The notes: generated by a model from the letters alone, not told the origin. Shown: positions 24,053-34,093, numbered from the stretch's first letter. The stretch: DNA of 64,000 nucleotides from Ahniella sp. (GCA_016712105.1 JADJRU010000001.1:248001-312000), one strand, 5' to 3'. Numbers and translations are program-made.

Positions 24053-26416
24053 TCACCATTTCCACGCGATATCGACACCAAGCATCCCATCTGGCGCTTC
24101 GTAGATCTCCGGAAGAAAGCTCCTGCCCTCCAGGTCGATCACATATTGGTCGTCGAGCAGGTTCGTGCCAAACACCGACACATCGAAGGCCTGGTTCCGC
24201 CATCCCACGCGGGCATCCAGGAGGTCGCGCTCTGGTAATGACACGAACACGCCATCCGCAGTTGTGGCTCTGGCTTCGGCCACGTGACTGAAGTGGGCTC
24301 CGACATAGAACCCGTGATCAAACCGCCAGCGACCGCCGAATCCCAAAGACCACTTCGGCGCCCCGACAAGATCGTCCTGTTCGAGGCTGGTATCCGTCTC
24401 CAGCACGCTGGCATTTGCCCAGAACTCCGCATGGATATCGGGCTGCCACAGGAACTCGGTTTCCAACCCGAGAATGGTGCTGTCGAAGACCACAACCGGA
24501 CTGCCCGTTACCGTGCGGGTGCGCTGATCCCAATCATGTCGGAACACACGCGTTTCCAGTTGACTGTCCATACCGATCGGCACATGCCATGCCAACTCCA
24601 GGGTATCGATGCGCTCCACGGCACCGTTGGGCGCTGCACCGGCGAAATAGTCCGAGATGCCGAACGATTGCCGGAATGCCACGGCCAACCAGTGATCGGC
24701 GTTGGCTCGCCAGCGCAGGCTGGCATGTCCCAACACGATGCTGCGATCCGCTTCGCTCCGGCCGTTGTCGGGAAGACCCCGCTCGAGGAACAACGACACA
24801 CAATCCTGGCCCTGCGGAGCACCCGGCAGCACCTGGCAGTTCTCTGCCACGAAGTTGTCGAGCCGATCGCCGATGTAACTGCGCGTGGCAATGTGCCGGG
24901 CACCCACGGAAACATCCCAGCGTTCCCCATCATCGAACCGCCATTCCGCAAAGACTTGCGGCAGTTGGTAGACGCGTTCGTTGAGGCGCTGCCAGCTGAT
25001 CAACGACAACTCATCCGGATTCAACGGGCCGATGCCCAATGATTCGGAGAATTCATCCACCAGGTACTGCTGAATGTTGCTGACCTGTCGCCGCCGACTG
25101 CTGTAGGCGGTTCCGAACGACACCGCATGCTGGTCGTCGATCGACCAGTCCGCGCGCACATCGGCATAACGCATTTGTACATCCACAGGCTGGGAGCGCC
25201 GGAACTCGTTGTTGAGAAACCGGGTCACCCCTGCCGTGCTGTCGGACAATGTCCCATGGGCCGAGAGCACCAGGCCATCGGATACCACCCAGGCATAGTT
25301 GAGTGACGCCCCACTGGCGGCGATATCGGCCCCTGCCGGGCAATACTCGATACCGGCACCACACGTACCCGCGGGCGTGCGCGCACCGCCAATCTGCGCG
25401 TTGTTCAAGGCCAGCGCACTCCCGCTGAGCATGTGCGTCCCTTCCGGACTGTCCCATCCCCAGCGAATCGACACCTGGTCGTCTTCGAAGACGTCCGGCT
25501 CGCGGTCGTTGTCGAACGTTTCATCTTCCAGTTGGCCGCTGGCGGCGATAGCGGTTCGCAATCCGGGGACACCGTAGTCCCAACGCCAGCTGGCGCTTGC
25601 TCGTGGAGCGAAGTCGGAGGAAGCGAGCAGACGGGTATCGAGTGATGCCTCGTTTTCGGGTTCGGCCGTGCGCACGGCGATATGGCCTGCACCCGCACCG
25701 AAGGCCAAGCCCAGGCCTGTGCCGGCCCGAATGATCGACATCGACTCGGTCAGGTTCATGTCGAACTGGCCGAAGTAGTTCACTTCAGCCGGCAAGGGAA
25801 TACCGTCGATGCTGACCAGACTGGCGCGGTAACCCACGGGCAACCGGGGTGCGGAAATACCACGGATCGAATCGGTGGCGGCCATGCTGTAGACACCGGG
25901 CGCACGCATGATGGCCGTGGTGTAGTCGCGAAGGGCTTCGTCCTCGACCCGCTCCGTGCCGAGTTCGGTTCTCGGTACGACCGGCCCACGCTCACTCGGC
26001 AGATCCGTGCCCAGTGCCGGACGCGAAGGTTCGGGCACCGGCCGGCGATCGGCATCGGCTTCGATTTCAAGGTCTTCGGACTGCAGGTCTGCCGAAGCGG
26101 TGTCGTGATAGGCAAGCAATGTGATGCTGCCGTCGGACTCTTCGCGCCAATCCAGGTCGTAGTCGACGCTGAGTGCATCCAGCATGTCGGCTGCGGGCGT
26201 GTTGTTGGCCACTTTTACCGTGTTCGCCCGGCGGGCGAGCTCCGGTGCCAGAGTGATCCGGCAGTCACTCTGATCGGCAATACGGGCAGCCACTTCCAAC
26301 AGGCGTGCCTGCCCGGACGGCGCCGGGACAGCACGCTGCAAATCACAGGCTTGGGCCGCCGGCAAAACGGCCAGGATGGCCAGGACGAGCGATGTTCGGT
26401 GATGGGTTTTGGTCAT
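24053..26416 (-). CDS. TonB-dependent outer-membrane receptor with STN domain
   Basis: A 787-residue receptor. A signal peptide (to about AAQACDL) is followed by an STN domain at ~25-95 (LLEVAARIADQSDCRITLAP; VKVANNTPAADMLDAL), a linker, and a plug domain at ~155-260 (YTTAIMRAPGVYSM, SIRGISAPRLPVGYRASLVS, VSIDGIPLP). A 22-strand-type barrel runs to the C-terminal DGMLGVDIAWKW. The last residue is aromatic, as BAM substrates require. STN domains usually signal to a FecR-type anti-sigma factor, but none lies nearby. The ATG at 26416 is used. The ligand is unknown. Confidence 0.85.
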   Translation of the reverse strand: MTKTHHRTSLVLAILAVLPAAQACDLQRAVPAPSGQARLLEVAARIADQSDCRITLAPELARRANTVKVANNTPAADMLDALSVDYDLDWREESDGSITLLAYHDTASADLQSEDLEIEADADRRPVPEPSRPALGTDLPSERGPVVPRTELGTERVEDEALRDYTTAIMRAPGVYSMAATDSIRGISAPRLPVGYRASLVSIDGIPLPAEVNYFGQFDMNLTESMSIIRAGTGLGLAFGAGAGHIAVRTAEPENEASLDTRLLASSDFAPRASASWRWDYGVPGLRTAIAASGQLEDETFDNDREPDVFEDDQVSIRWGWDSPEGTHMLSGSALALNNAQIGGARTPAGTCGAGIEYCPAGADIAASGASLNYAWVVSDGLVLSAHGTLSDSTAGVTRFLNNEFRRSQPVDVQMRYADVRADWSIDDQHAVSFGTAYSSRRRQVSNIQQYLVDEFSESLGIGPLNPDELSLISWQRLNERVYQLPQVFAEWRFDDGERWDVSVGARHIATRSYIGDRLDNFVAENCQVLPGAPQGQDCVSLFLERGLPDNGRSEADRSIVLGHASLRWRANADHWLAVAFRQSFGISDYFAGAAPNGAVERIDTLELAWHVPIGMDSQLETRVFRHDWDQRTRTVTGSPVVVFDSTILGLETEFLWQPDIHAEFWANASVLETDTSLEQDDLVGAPKWSLGFGGRWRFDHGFYVGAHFSHVAEARATTADGVFVSLPERDLLDARVGWRNQAFDVSVFGTNLLDDQYVIDLEGRSFLPEIYEAPDGMLGVDIAWKW

Positions 26417-26621
26417 GGTGTCACTAGTTATTGTAGGGCCCGATCCCGGTGCCTGCAGTCTCATGCCGGGATCGGGCTGGTCTTGCGCTCCGATTCACAA
26501 CTGGCCAGGGCATCCTTGCCCGGGCCGAGCGGTTTTTACGCCGCTTGCCCATGACGACGAACCAGAAAACGGATTCCCCCAATGCCCACCATCACCTGCA
26601 ACAACCATCACCCAATATCGA

Positions 26622-28256
26622 TCAATGGACGTCCCAGTTATTGACCGGATAGTGCCCGGCTTGCCCCAAAGGCACCTCAAGGTTGGTCAGCGAGGTCGAC
26701 TTGCGGATGATGAACCGGCTGAGCCCCGGCGACGCGTCCGGACGCCATACGGCCAGGTCGAACACGCCGTCGCCATCGTAGTCCCCGGGCGTCACGAAGT
26801 CGGTGGCGGACTGCCCCATAGTGATGGTTGGCACCACCCCGCCGGTGGCCAGGTCCCGCGAGGTGTGCTCAAGCTGTCCGGCGACACCACGGACCACAGT
26901 CAGGTCCGTGCGAGTGTTGCCCAGAATGTTGCCCGGCACGACCAGGTCGGTTGGCAGACCGAACGTGAACGTGTCGGTCTGCGCGGCGGACAAGCCGTCA
27001 TGGATCCGGAACAGTCCATTGCCACTGCCGTCGTTTGACTGCAGCGCAAAATCGGCTTTGTCGTTGCCATTGGCATCTCGAAGTGCCATGCCAAAGCTGC
27101 CGGTGCCGGTTGGAATCGTGTGAGTCACCAGATCGCCGGTGGAGGATTGCGACACTTTCAGCACCGCACCATTGGTGCTGTTGAACACGGCCACATCGGT
27201 GACCCGGTCGCCGTCGTAGTCGGCAATCAGGTTGGCCAAATCGCCGGTCGTGCCGAGGGCAATTTCGAGCGGCCGGTCAGTCGGACGTGAAGATCTTCGG
27301 ATGACAAACCGACCCAAGGGGCCCGCGCGCCAATAAGCCGGGTCGCCCAGGCCGTCGCCATCAAAGTCGCCGACCAGGAACGAGTCACCGGATCTGCCGA
27401 GAACGAAGCCGGGTTGCGCGACACCGGCAGTGGTGAAATCGTTGTGCTTCACGGTCCAGTTGACCACGCCGTTTTCATTTCGGAGCACCATGAAGTCGGC
27501 CGCACCATCACCACTCAAATCGTTCGCCGCCTTCAAGCAGCTGCCTTGGGTGTTGGACGCCAGCACCAGCGGTGCCGGAGTGCTCGCGAAGTTATTGGTC
27601 TCACCATCTTCCTGACTGGTCCGGAACAACACATCGGGCAGCGTCGACGCGCGAGTGGTGATGGTCAGGCTGGTACCCACCGCGTTCAGGGTCCCCAGAT
27701 CGCCAGTCGCAGCATCCGTGACCAGCAAGATCCAGTTGCCGTTCGCTTCGGCCGCCTGCAAGCCTCCGAATGCCAGGTCGAGATGGGTCGAACAGCCGCC
27801 CACCAATGAATGAGCCTGGCCACTGGTCGTTGTTCGATACGTCAGTGCCGGAATGGGAGAAGCGGTGGCCTGGGCTTCCACCCAGATGTCCGAAGTGGCC
27901 TGATCGTCGAAGGTGTAGGTTCCGTTGAAGTCGGAATTGTCCGATCCCACAAGGCGCCGCAGCCCGATTCTGCCCATCAGTTTCAGTCGCGCAATGCCAT
28001 TGGGCGATATCAACGTGGCGCTGACATCGCCGCTGTAGGGATGCGCGAGCGACACGGACACGGATACCGATTCGATCTCGCCGGTCAGGCCCTGCGCCGC
28101 AAAGAACGCCTGGACGCCAGACGAATTGTTGTCGGGAATGGCGCCACCCCCGGTCGCGGCAAATGTCGCCGCAGCAGCCCAGACTGGCATCAGGAACGTC
28201 ATGGCGCCGGCGAGGCAGGCCAAGGGGGCGCAAATTCGACGGTATTCAGCAGTCAT
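26622..28256 (-). CDS. secreted protein with P-domain-like and FG-GAP/VCBS repeats
   Basis: A 544-residue exported protein; the ATG at 28256 gives a signal peptide with a hydrophobic core around LACLAGAMTFLMPVWAAAA. Residues ~35-190 look like a proprotein-convertase P-domain jelly roll (VSVSLAHPYSGDVSATLISP, NGNWILLVTDAATGDLGTL). Residues ~215-535 hold several FG-GAP/VCBS calcium-loop repeats (VGDFDGDGLGDPAYWR, IADYDGDRVTDVAVF, PGDYDGDGVFDLAVWR). It ends HYPVNNWDVH without the NGFE terminus seen elsewhere. A calcium-binding surface or adhesion role is an inference. It diverges from the GspE-type ATPase gene. Confidence 0.75.
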   Translation of the reverse strand: MTAEYRRICAPLACLAGAMTFLMPVWAAAATFAATGGGAIPDNNSSGVQAFFAAQGLTGEIESVSVSVSLAHPYSGDVSATLISPNGIARLKLMGRIGLRRLVGSDNSDFNGTYTFDDQATSDIWVEAQATASPIPALTYRTTTSGQAHSLVGGCSTHLDLAFGGLQAAEANGNWILLVTDAATGDLGTLNAVGTSLTITTRASTLPDVLFRTSQEDGETNNFASTPAPLVLASNTQGSCLKAANDLSGDGAADFMVLRNENGVVNWTVKHNDFTTAGVAQPGFVLGRSGDSFLVGDFDGDGLGDPAYWRAGPLGRFVIRRSSRPTDRPLEIALGTTGDLANLIADYDGDRVTDVAVFNSTNGAVLKVSQSSTGDLVTHTIPTGTGSFGMALRDANGNDKADFALQSNDGSGNGLFRIHDGLSAAQTDTFTFGLPTDLVVPGNILGNTRTDLTVVRGVAGQLEHTSRDLATGGVVPTITMGQSATDFVTPGDYDGDGVFDLAVWRPDASPGLSRFIIRKSTSLTNLEVPLGQAGHYPVNNWDVH

Positions 28257-28395
28257 GTTCGTCTCCAGAGGTGGATATCCTGGAAAACGGGGTTTTGTCG
28301 AAAACCGGACATTTGCCGAAAAGCGTGCTCCGGCCCGCTGGTTGGCGGGTCGGCTTCGGCGTAGCATGCAGTTCTGTCCTGTTCGTGATTGAGCC

Positions 28396-30231
28396 ATGAC
28401 CACCGAAGCAAGCCCCGGCAAACCCAAGATTGTTCCGCTGCGCACGTTTGCCGGCTCGCTCGGCTTCACCGAGGGCAAACGACTGGACCTCGATGAGGTC
28501 TTGGCCAACTTGCTGAGCGACGGCCTGATTGCCGACGAAGACGCCAAGCGCACGCGGGTCGCCCGCATCAACCATCGGAACGATGTCCATCCGCTGGTGA
28601 TGATTGCGAACGCGAAGCTCAACAACGCCAGCGAACCAGAAAAGCCGCTGAGCCTCGAATACCTGACCGAATGGCTCGCCGGGAAAGCGAAACATCCTTA
28701 CCTGAAGATCGATCCGACCAAGGTCGATGTTGCCCGTGTCGGGCAGATCGTGTCGGCGAACTATGCGGTCCGGCATCGGATCCTGCCGCTCGGCATCGAC
28801 GAAACCAGTGTGTCGATCGCTACCAGCGAACCTTACGACACACGCTGGCTCGACGATCTTCGACGCATGCTGCATCGGGAGGTCAAGCTGGTTGTCGCGA
28901 ACCCGCTGGACGTCAACCGCTTTCTGATCGAGTTCTACGGCGTGACCCGCGCCGTGCGCAAGGCGAAAGACCAGAAGGATGGAGAGAAGGATGCCCGTGG
29001 CACGCTGCCCAGCCTGGAGCAATTGGTCGAATTGGGCAAATCCGGCGATTTGGCGGCCGAAGACAGCCATGTCGTCCGCATCGTCGATTGGCTTTTGCAG
29101 TATGCCTATGAACAACGCGCCAGTGATATCCACCTGGAACCCCGGCGGGATACCTCGCCAATCCGGTTTCGTATCGACGGCGTGCTGCACAAAGTGTTCG
29201 ACTTGCCGACCCCGGTGATGGTGGCCGTGACAGCCCGAATCAAGATCCTGGGCCGCATGGACATCGCCGAACGCCGCCGGCCGCAGGATGGCCGAGTCAA
29301 GACTCGATCGCCGGGGGGGAGGGAAGTGGAAATGCGTCTCTCGACCATGCCGACGGCCTTCGGCGAAAAAGTGGTCATGCGCATTTTCGACCCGGACGTG
29401 GTCGTCAAGGGCTTCAAGGATCTCGGGTTCTCGCGTCATGACGAACAAGTATGGCGATCCATGATCGAACGACCGCACGGCATCGTGCTGGTCACAGGCC
29501 CAACCGGCTCCGGCAAGACCACCACGCTCTATTCCACGCTGAAGCAGATCGCCACGCCCGAGTTGAACGTCTGCACGGTCGAGGACCCGATCGAAATGAT
29601 CGCGCCCGAGTTCAATCAGATGCAGGTGCAGACCAACATCGACCTGACGTTCGCCGCAGGTGTCCGTACGCTGTTGCGCCAGGATCCGGACATCATCATG
29701 GTCGGTGAAATCCGCGACCTGGCGACTGCCGAAATGGCTGTCCAGGCGTCACTGACCGGACACCTCGTCTTGTCCACGTTGCATACCAACGACTCACCAT
29801 CCGCCATTACCCGCCTGTTGGATCTTGGCATCCCGCATTACCTGATCCAGAGCACGCTGAATGGCGTGATCGCCCAACGGCTCGTACGCAAGCTTTGTCC
29901 GCACTGCAAGACCGTCGGTGACATTGACGATGCGTCGTGGGCAAGTCTGGTACGCACACTGGGCCTGCCGAAACCGCATCAGGTGGCGGCGCCGAAAGGA
30001 TGCAACGAATGTCGCAACACGGGATTCCTCGGCCGGATCGCCATTTACGAAATCCTGGCAATCACCGAAGAGATGCGCAGCGCGATCCAGGCCAATCTCG
30101 ATCTGCCGGCGTTCCACCGCTTCTGCATGAAACAGGGCATGCGTCCCCTGCGTTATGCCGGCGCCGAATTGGTGGCGCGCGGTGTGACGACCGCGCGCGA
30201 AGTATTGGAAGCCTTGCCGTCGGAAGTGTGA
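28396..30231 (+). CDS. GspE/PilB-family secretion or pilus ATPase
   Basis: A 611-residue hexameric ATPase of the type II secretion/type IV pilus assembly class. The N-terminal region is unlike classic PilB and holds a GspE-II-like segment (~90-160). The core has ASDIHLEPRRD, Walker A VTGPTGSGKTTTLYS, the Asp box VEDPIE, Walker B PDIIMVGEIRD and His box STLHTNDSPSAITRLLD. A tetracysteine zinc motif follows (CPHCKTVG.. CNECRNTG). No pilin, GspF/PilC, prepilin peptidase or secretin gene adjoins, so the machine it drives is not identifiable here. Confidence 0.85.
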   Translation: MTTEASPGKPKIVPLRTFAGSLGFTEGKRLDLDEVLANLLSDGLIADEDAKRTRVARINHRNDVHPLVMIANAKLNNASEPEKPLSLEYLTEWLAGKAKHPYLKIDPTKVDVARVGQIVSANYAVRHRILPLGIDETSVSIATSEPYDTRWLDDLRRMLHREVKLVVANPLDVNRFLIEFYGVTRAVRKAKDQKDGEKDARGTLPSLEQLVELGKSGDLAAEDSHVVRIVDWLLQYAYEQRASDIHLEPRRDTSPIRFRIDGVLHKVFDLPTPVMVAVTARIKILGRMDIAERRRPQDGRVKTRSPGGREVEMRLSTMPTAFGEKVVMRIFDPDVVVKGFKDLGFSRHDEQVWRSMIERPHGIVLVTGPTGSGKTTTLYSTLKQIATPELNVCTVEDPIEMIAPEFNQMQVQTNIDLTFAAGVRTLLRQDPDIIMVGEIRDLATAEMAVQASLTGHLVLSTLHTNDSPSAITRLLDLGIPHYLIQSTLNGVIAQRLVRKLCPHCKTVGDIDDASWASLVRTLGLPKPHQVAAPKGCNECRNTGFLGRIAIYEILAITEEMRSAIQANLDLPAFHRFCMKQGMRPLRYAGAELVARGVTTAREVLEALPSEV

Positions 30232-30287
30232 CGCGCCATGCCCGGCGTGCCCGCGAATCCATCACGCAAGTCACTGATTCGTCGTGA

Positions 30288-30349
30288 GCGAGTCCGGGCA
30301 TGTGCCGGACTCGCGTCGCTGAAAGTCGCCAGGATGGCGATTTTCAACA
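30288..30349. terminator. paired hairpins between convergent genes
   Basis: Hairpin 1: GCGAGTCCGG (30288-30297) with CCGGACTCGC (30305-30314). Hairpin 2: GAAAGTCGCC (30321-30330) with GGCGATTTTC (30336-30345; one G-U pair), its 3' arm carrying TTTT. They separate the ATPase gene (+) from the secreted-protein gene (-) and probably end one or both transcripts. Confidence 0.5.
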
Positions 30350-30360
30350 GCCTCTTCAGG

Positions 30361-31680
30361 TCATCGCTTGTCGAGCACCGGCGCTTCAAAGCGCAGAACG
30401 CTGAGCTGCGTGTTTTCGCCTGTGTCCTGATTGGTTTTGGTGACCGTATAGCTGCCGTACATCCGGTCTCCGATTCGCACGGCATCTCCGCGAAGCATGA
30501 ATTCTTCGGTGAACCCCTTCTCCGGATCGATGTGGTAACCGGAATCCCCGCCCAACTTGCCGGTTGAACCGTCGAACATCAGCAGCAGCCCGCGCATGGG
30601 GCCATCGACGAACAAGGGCTCGATCGGCGCCTCGGTATCCCACAGTGCTGACGTGTGAGCCGCATCGAGCTTTCCTGGCGCCAACAAAGCGATATGCCTG
30701 GATTCGTCGGACTGAGCTGCGATGACATGACGAATCGCAAAGGCTTCATCATTGAACGTGACGTCCCCGCAGACCACACCTTCGCGGATGATCTCTGGGC
30801 ACAGATCGGCTTCCGCACCCGCAAACGGCGGCGGCGGAGTGCGCGTGGCATCATCGGACCCGGAACTGGACGAGACCATGACCCAACGCCCATCCACCAG
30901 TTCCATTTCGGCACTGGCCGGTTCGTTCGTGGCGCCATCGATGATGCTCAACACGGCGGTGTTACCCGACAGACTGCCGCCCTGAATCTTCGGTGACTTC
31001 GGCATCATCGCCTGCATCATCGGCAGCATGTCCTTGAACTCTTCGTCACTCATCGGCTCGGCATCTTTCCGGCTATGCGCCATGATCTGCTTCTGATCAC
31101 CTTTCCGAACGGCGGCGATCAGACCCAGATACGCCTTGCCGGCATCACCACCGTCGGCAGGCAGCGGCTTTGATGCCGGCGCTTTCCAGATTTCCGCGTC
31201 GAACTGCAGATCGATGACGATCGTTGACCCGAACAGGTCGTCGTACTTGAGATAGTGGCCGCGCAAACGACCGTCTTCGATTCGAGGTGCATGAACCTTG
31301 CCCATGGTGCCGCTCGCGCCCAGACTCTGGATGCCGTCACCGTACAGATACATTTCCACGGCGCCGCCATCGGCATCGATCATGAAGGTCAGCGCGCGCG
31401 CGTCCTTCCGCCTTACGAAATCACTGGCCCAGTCGTCCGGATCGCGGCTGGCCCGCAGACCGGCAAGGTCGGTCGCCTCGGGCACCACCAGCACCTGGTA
31501 ACGGGTCTCGCCGCTGACCCAACTGCGCGGAAACGCAAAGGCCTGGGTCAACTTCAATTCGGTCCGGACGGCGGCGCGGCCGCGATCGGCATCGGCCGTC
31601 TGGTCGACGATGACACGCCCCGTCGTGGCAGCGCCGGCGCAGGACGCAAACAGGAATCCCGTAGTCAGTATCCACTTCAT
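30361..31680 (-). CDS. hypothetical exported protein
   Basis: A 439-residue protein starting MKWILTTGFLFASCAG at 31680. The hydrophobic N-terminus with FASC could be a signal peptide or a poor lipobox. No family was recognised. Residues ~150-250 include a charged helical stretch (RKDAEPMSDEEFKDMLPMMQ) and a serine-rich linker before PPPPFAGAEADLCPE. Two cysteines (DLCPE, VVCGD) about 13 residues apart could pair. The C-terminal part is beta-rich (YHIDPEKGFTEEFMLRGDAV, YGSYTVTKTNQDTGENTQL), as in lipocalin-like or DUF-type secreted proteins. It diverges from the acyl-CoA dehydrogenase gene. Confidence 0.6.
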   Translation of the reverse strand: MKWILTTGFLFASCAGAATTGRVIVDQTADADRGRAAVRTELKLTQAFAFPRSWVSGETRYQVLVVPEATDLAGLRASRDPDDWASDFVRRKDARALTFMIDADGGAVEMYLYGDGIQSLGASGTMGKVHAPRIEDGRLRGHYLKYDDLFGSTIVIDLQFDAEIWKAPASKPLPADGGDAGKAYLGLIAAVRKGDQKQIMAHSRKDAEPMSDEEFKDMLPMMQAMMPKSPKIQGGSLSGNTAVLSIIDGATNEPASAEMELVDGRWVMVSSSSGSDDATRTPPPPFAGAEADLCPEIIREGVVCGDVTFNDEAFAIRHVIAAQSDESRHIALLAPGKLDAAHTSALWDTEAPIEPLFVDGPMRGLLLMFDGSTGKLGGDSGYHIDPEKGFTEEFMLRGDAVRIGDRMYGSYTVTKTNQDTGENTQLSVLRFEAPVLDKR

Positions 31681-31850
31681 GGCTGGTTCTCCCTTGGTTG
31701 ATGGCAGTATGAACGCCGATTCCGGGAAAAGCGAACGCTTGCCGATCGGGGCCCGGGCGCGCCATGGATGGCCGCGCTGCAAGACAACAAGACGTCATCT
31801 TGCAAAGACAGACAATTGGCTACACTCGAATCCCCATAACGGAGCACATC

Positions 31851-33614
31851 ATGGCCGCCGACCCGAAGCACGGACAAGGAACCCACCGCCCCGAATTGAG
31901 TGTCGCGAAGAACCTGTTCTTCGGCGAGATCGTCGAGGAGAACCTGTTCCCGTATCCGGAGCTGCGCGCGAAGGATCGGGAAGTGCTGGGCATGATGGTC
32001 GAGTCGATCGACGACTTCCTGAAGCCGCGCGAGAAGGCGTTCCGCGAATACGACACGAATGCACACCAACCGGACGAATACGTGCAGGCGCTGCGCGACA
32101 TGGGCCTGTTCGGATTGATCATCCCCGAAGAACACGGTGGCCTGGGGCTGTCGAATGGCGGTTATGCCCGCGTGCTGGCGCAGACCTCGAGTCACGACAG
32201 CTCCACGTCCCTGACGATCGGCGCCCATTCGTCGATCGGCATGAAAGGGGTTCTGCTGTTCGGCACCGATGCGCAAAAAGCCCAATACCTGCCCCGCCTC
32301 GCCAGTGGCGAACTCATCGCGGCATTCTGCCTGACCGAATCGGGCTCGGGTTCTGATGCCGCCTCCATTCGCACGAAAGCGGTCAAGAATCCTGACGGCA
32401 GCTGGACGCTGAGCGGCGAAAAAATCTGGATCACGAATGGCGGCATCGCTGGCCTGTTCACGGTGTTCGCGAAGACCGAAGGCGCTGACGGCAAGATGAG
32501 CGCGTTCATCGTCGAAGCCGGATGGCCGGGTGTGTCCCATGGTCCGCATGAAGACAAGATGGGCATTCGTGCCTCATCGACCACGACGGTAGCGTTCAGT
32601 GATGTGCGGGTCCCGGCCGAGAACCTGCTTGGTGAGGAAGGCAAGGGCTTCAAGGTCGCCATGTCCATCCTCAACAACGGCCGCACCGGTCTGGGTGGCG
32701 GCGCGGTCGGCGGCATGAAGCAATTGATTGCGCTGAGTACCGCACAGGCCAAGGACCGAAAACAGTTCGGCCGACCGATCGCCGATTTTGGCCTCGTGCG
32801 CGAAAAGATCGCGCAGATGACCGTCGATTGTTTTGCGGCCGAAGCGGCCGTCTGGATGGTCGCGCATTACATCGACTCCGGCATGGACGACTATTCGGTC
32901 GAAGCCGCGATGAGCAAGGTGTTTGCGAGCGACGCGATCCAGCGCGCGGCTCACGAGGCCCTGCAGATTGCCGCGGGCAACGGCTTCATGAAGGAGTATC
33001 CGTACGAACGCCAGACCCGCGATTCGCGGATCCTGTCGATCTTCGAGGGCACGAACGAGATCCTGCGGCTTTATGTCGCGCTGTCGGGCCTGAAGGACGT
33101 CGGCACCCAACTGGGTGGCCTGAAGCACGCGGTCAGCGACATCTTCTCGGATCCGATCAAGGGCTTCGGTGTGCTCAGCGGGTACGCCTCCCGCCGCCTG
33201 TCGCAGCGAACCGGGTTCGGTACGGACAAGATCATTTCGCAGCTGTCGCCCACGCTCCGCAAGGCGGCCGAGGTTTATGAGAAATCGGTCGTCGAACTGG
33301 CGAATGCCTCGGATGCCGTGCTCAAGAAATACGGCAAGGGCATCGCCGACCAGCAATACGCGCTGAAGCGACTGGGCGACGTCGGCATCGACCTGTTTGT
33401 CGGCCTGTGTGCCCTGTCGCGCGCAGCGTCGCTGGAAACATCCGACAAGAAGAACGGCGCGCAGGCCTCGCGACTGGCGTGGCTGTTCGCGAAGCAGGCG
33501 CGTCGACGGATTGTGCGCAACCTCCGTCAGCTGGAGAAGAACGACGACGCCACGATGGATGAGGTCGCCGGATTCATGCTGGAGGAAGGGCGTTATCCCT
33601 GGGATGTGATTTGA
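31851..33614 (+). CDS. acyl-CoA dehydrogenase (very-long-chain type)
   Basis: A 587-residue flavoenzyme that introduces the alpha-beta double bond in beta-oxidation. The start at 31851 gives MAADPKHGQG, preceded by ACGGAGCACATC. The FAD/substrate region is typical: FCLTESGSGSDAASI, IWITNGGIAGLFTVFAK, GRPIADFGLVREKIA. The catalytic-base region is YERQTRDSRILSIFEGTNEI, where the first Glu of FEGTNEI is the position used by VLCAD-type enzymes. The extra ~170-residue C-terminal domain beyond the core fits the VLCAD/ACAD9-like size class. No other fatty-acid genes adjoin. Confidence 0.9.
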   Translation: MAADPKHGQGTHRPELSVAKNLFFGEIVEENLFPYPELRAKDREVLGMMVESIDDFLKPREKAFREYDTNAHQPDEYVQALRDMGLFGLIIPEEHGGLGLSNGGYARVLAQTSSHDSSTSLTIGAHSSIGMKGVLLFGTDAQKAQYLPRLASGELIAAFCLTESGSGSDAASIRTKAVKNPDGSWTLSGEKIWITNGGIAGLFTVFAKTEGADGKMSAFIVEAGWPGVSHGPHEDKMGIRASSTTTVAFSDVRVPAENLLGEEGKGFKVAMSILNNGRTGLGGGAVGGMKQLIALSTAQAKDRKQFGRPIADFGLVREKIAQMTVDCFAAEAAVWMVAHYIDSGMDDYSVEAAMSKVFASDAIQRAAHEALQIAAGNGFMKEYPYERQTRDSRILSIFEGTNEILRLYVALSGLKDVGTQLGGLKHAVSDIFSDPIKGFGVLSGYASRRLSQRTGFGTDKIISQLSPTLRKAAEVYEKSVVELANASDAVLKKYGKGIADQQYALKRLGDVGIDLFVGLCALSRAASLETSDKKNGAQASRLAWLFAKQARRRIVRNLRQLEKNDDATMDEVAGFMLEEGRYPWDVI

Positions 33615-33680
33615 GGTCAGGGCGAGGTCCCCAAACTGCGGGAGCTCCCACAGATGCCTGATTGCCGCTAAATCCCAGAG

Positions 33681-33756
33681 CCCCAAAGCCCTCCCCGATG
33701 TTCGGGGAGGGTTGGGAGGGGTTTAGGCAATCACTTCGCGCTTCGCAAAGCGAGGC
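33681..33756 (-). repeat. dispersed intergenic repeat, family A (inverted copy)
   Basis: Reads as the reverse complement of the 10855 element: CCCTCCCCGATGTTCGGGGA (hairpin at about 33689-33711), GTTGGGAGGGGTTTAGGCAA and TCACTTCGCGCTTCGC. It lies about 70 bp after the acyl-CoA dehydrogenase stop and marks the left edge of a more A/T-rich block. Confidence 0.75.
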
Positions 33757-33780
33757 TCCAGGAGCGGCGATTTCGTTCAA

Positions 33781-34041
33781 TTGGTGATTGTTGAGCAAGT
33801 GAATTGTGCGCGACGCGGGGAGAACTTGATCAGTTTGATTGCCGGCATAAAAGGCGAGTTCAAGTTCGATCGGGTGCTCTGGCTGACTCTATCGACAACC
33901 ATGGACAAACAATGTTCAATCTTGTCGAAGGCGCAGAGACAAGCCGTTCGCGCACATCTGATTTTCGCCCAGCAACAGGTGGACGATGAACTCGACCGTG
34001 AGCACATCAAACTGGCGCTTGAGCGTTTTGGGTCCGATTGA
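33781..34041 (+). CDS. possible small hypothetical protein
   Basis: An open frame of up to 86 codons from a TTG; an ATG at 33901 would give 46 residues. The last 45 residues are charged and helical (LSKAQRQAVRAHLIFAQQQV, DDELDREHIKLALERFGSD), which looks more protein-like than the preceding part. No family was recognised and no good ribosome-binding site is visible. It lies in the A/T-richer block just before the next hypothetical gene. Confidence 0.25.
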   Translation: MVIVEQVNCARRGENLISLIAGIKGEFKFDRVLWLTLSTTMDKQCSILSKAQRQAVRAHLIFAQQQVDDELDREHIKLALERFGSD

Positions 34042-34093
34042 CTCCGGGAACCCGGCCGGCCAGAAGCTTGTCAACGGCGGACAGGGATTCCTG

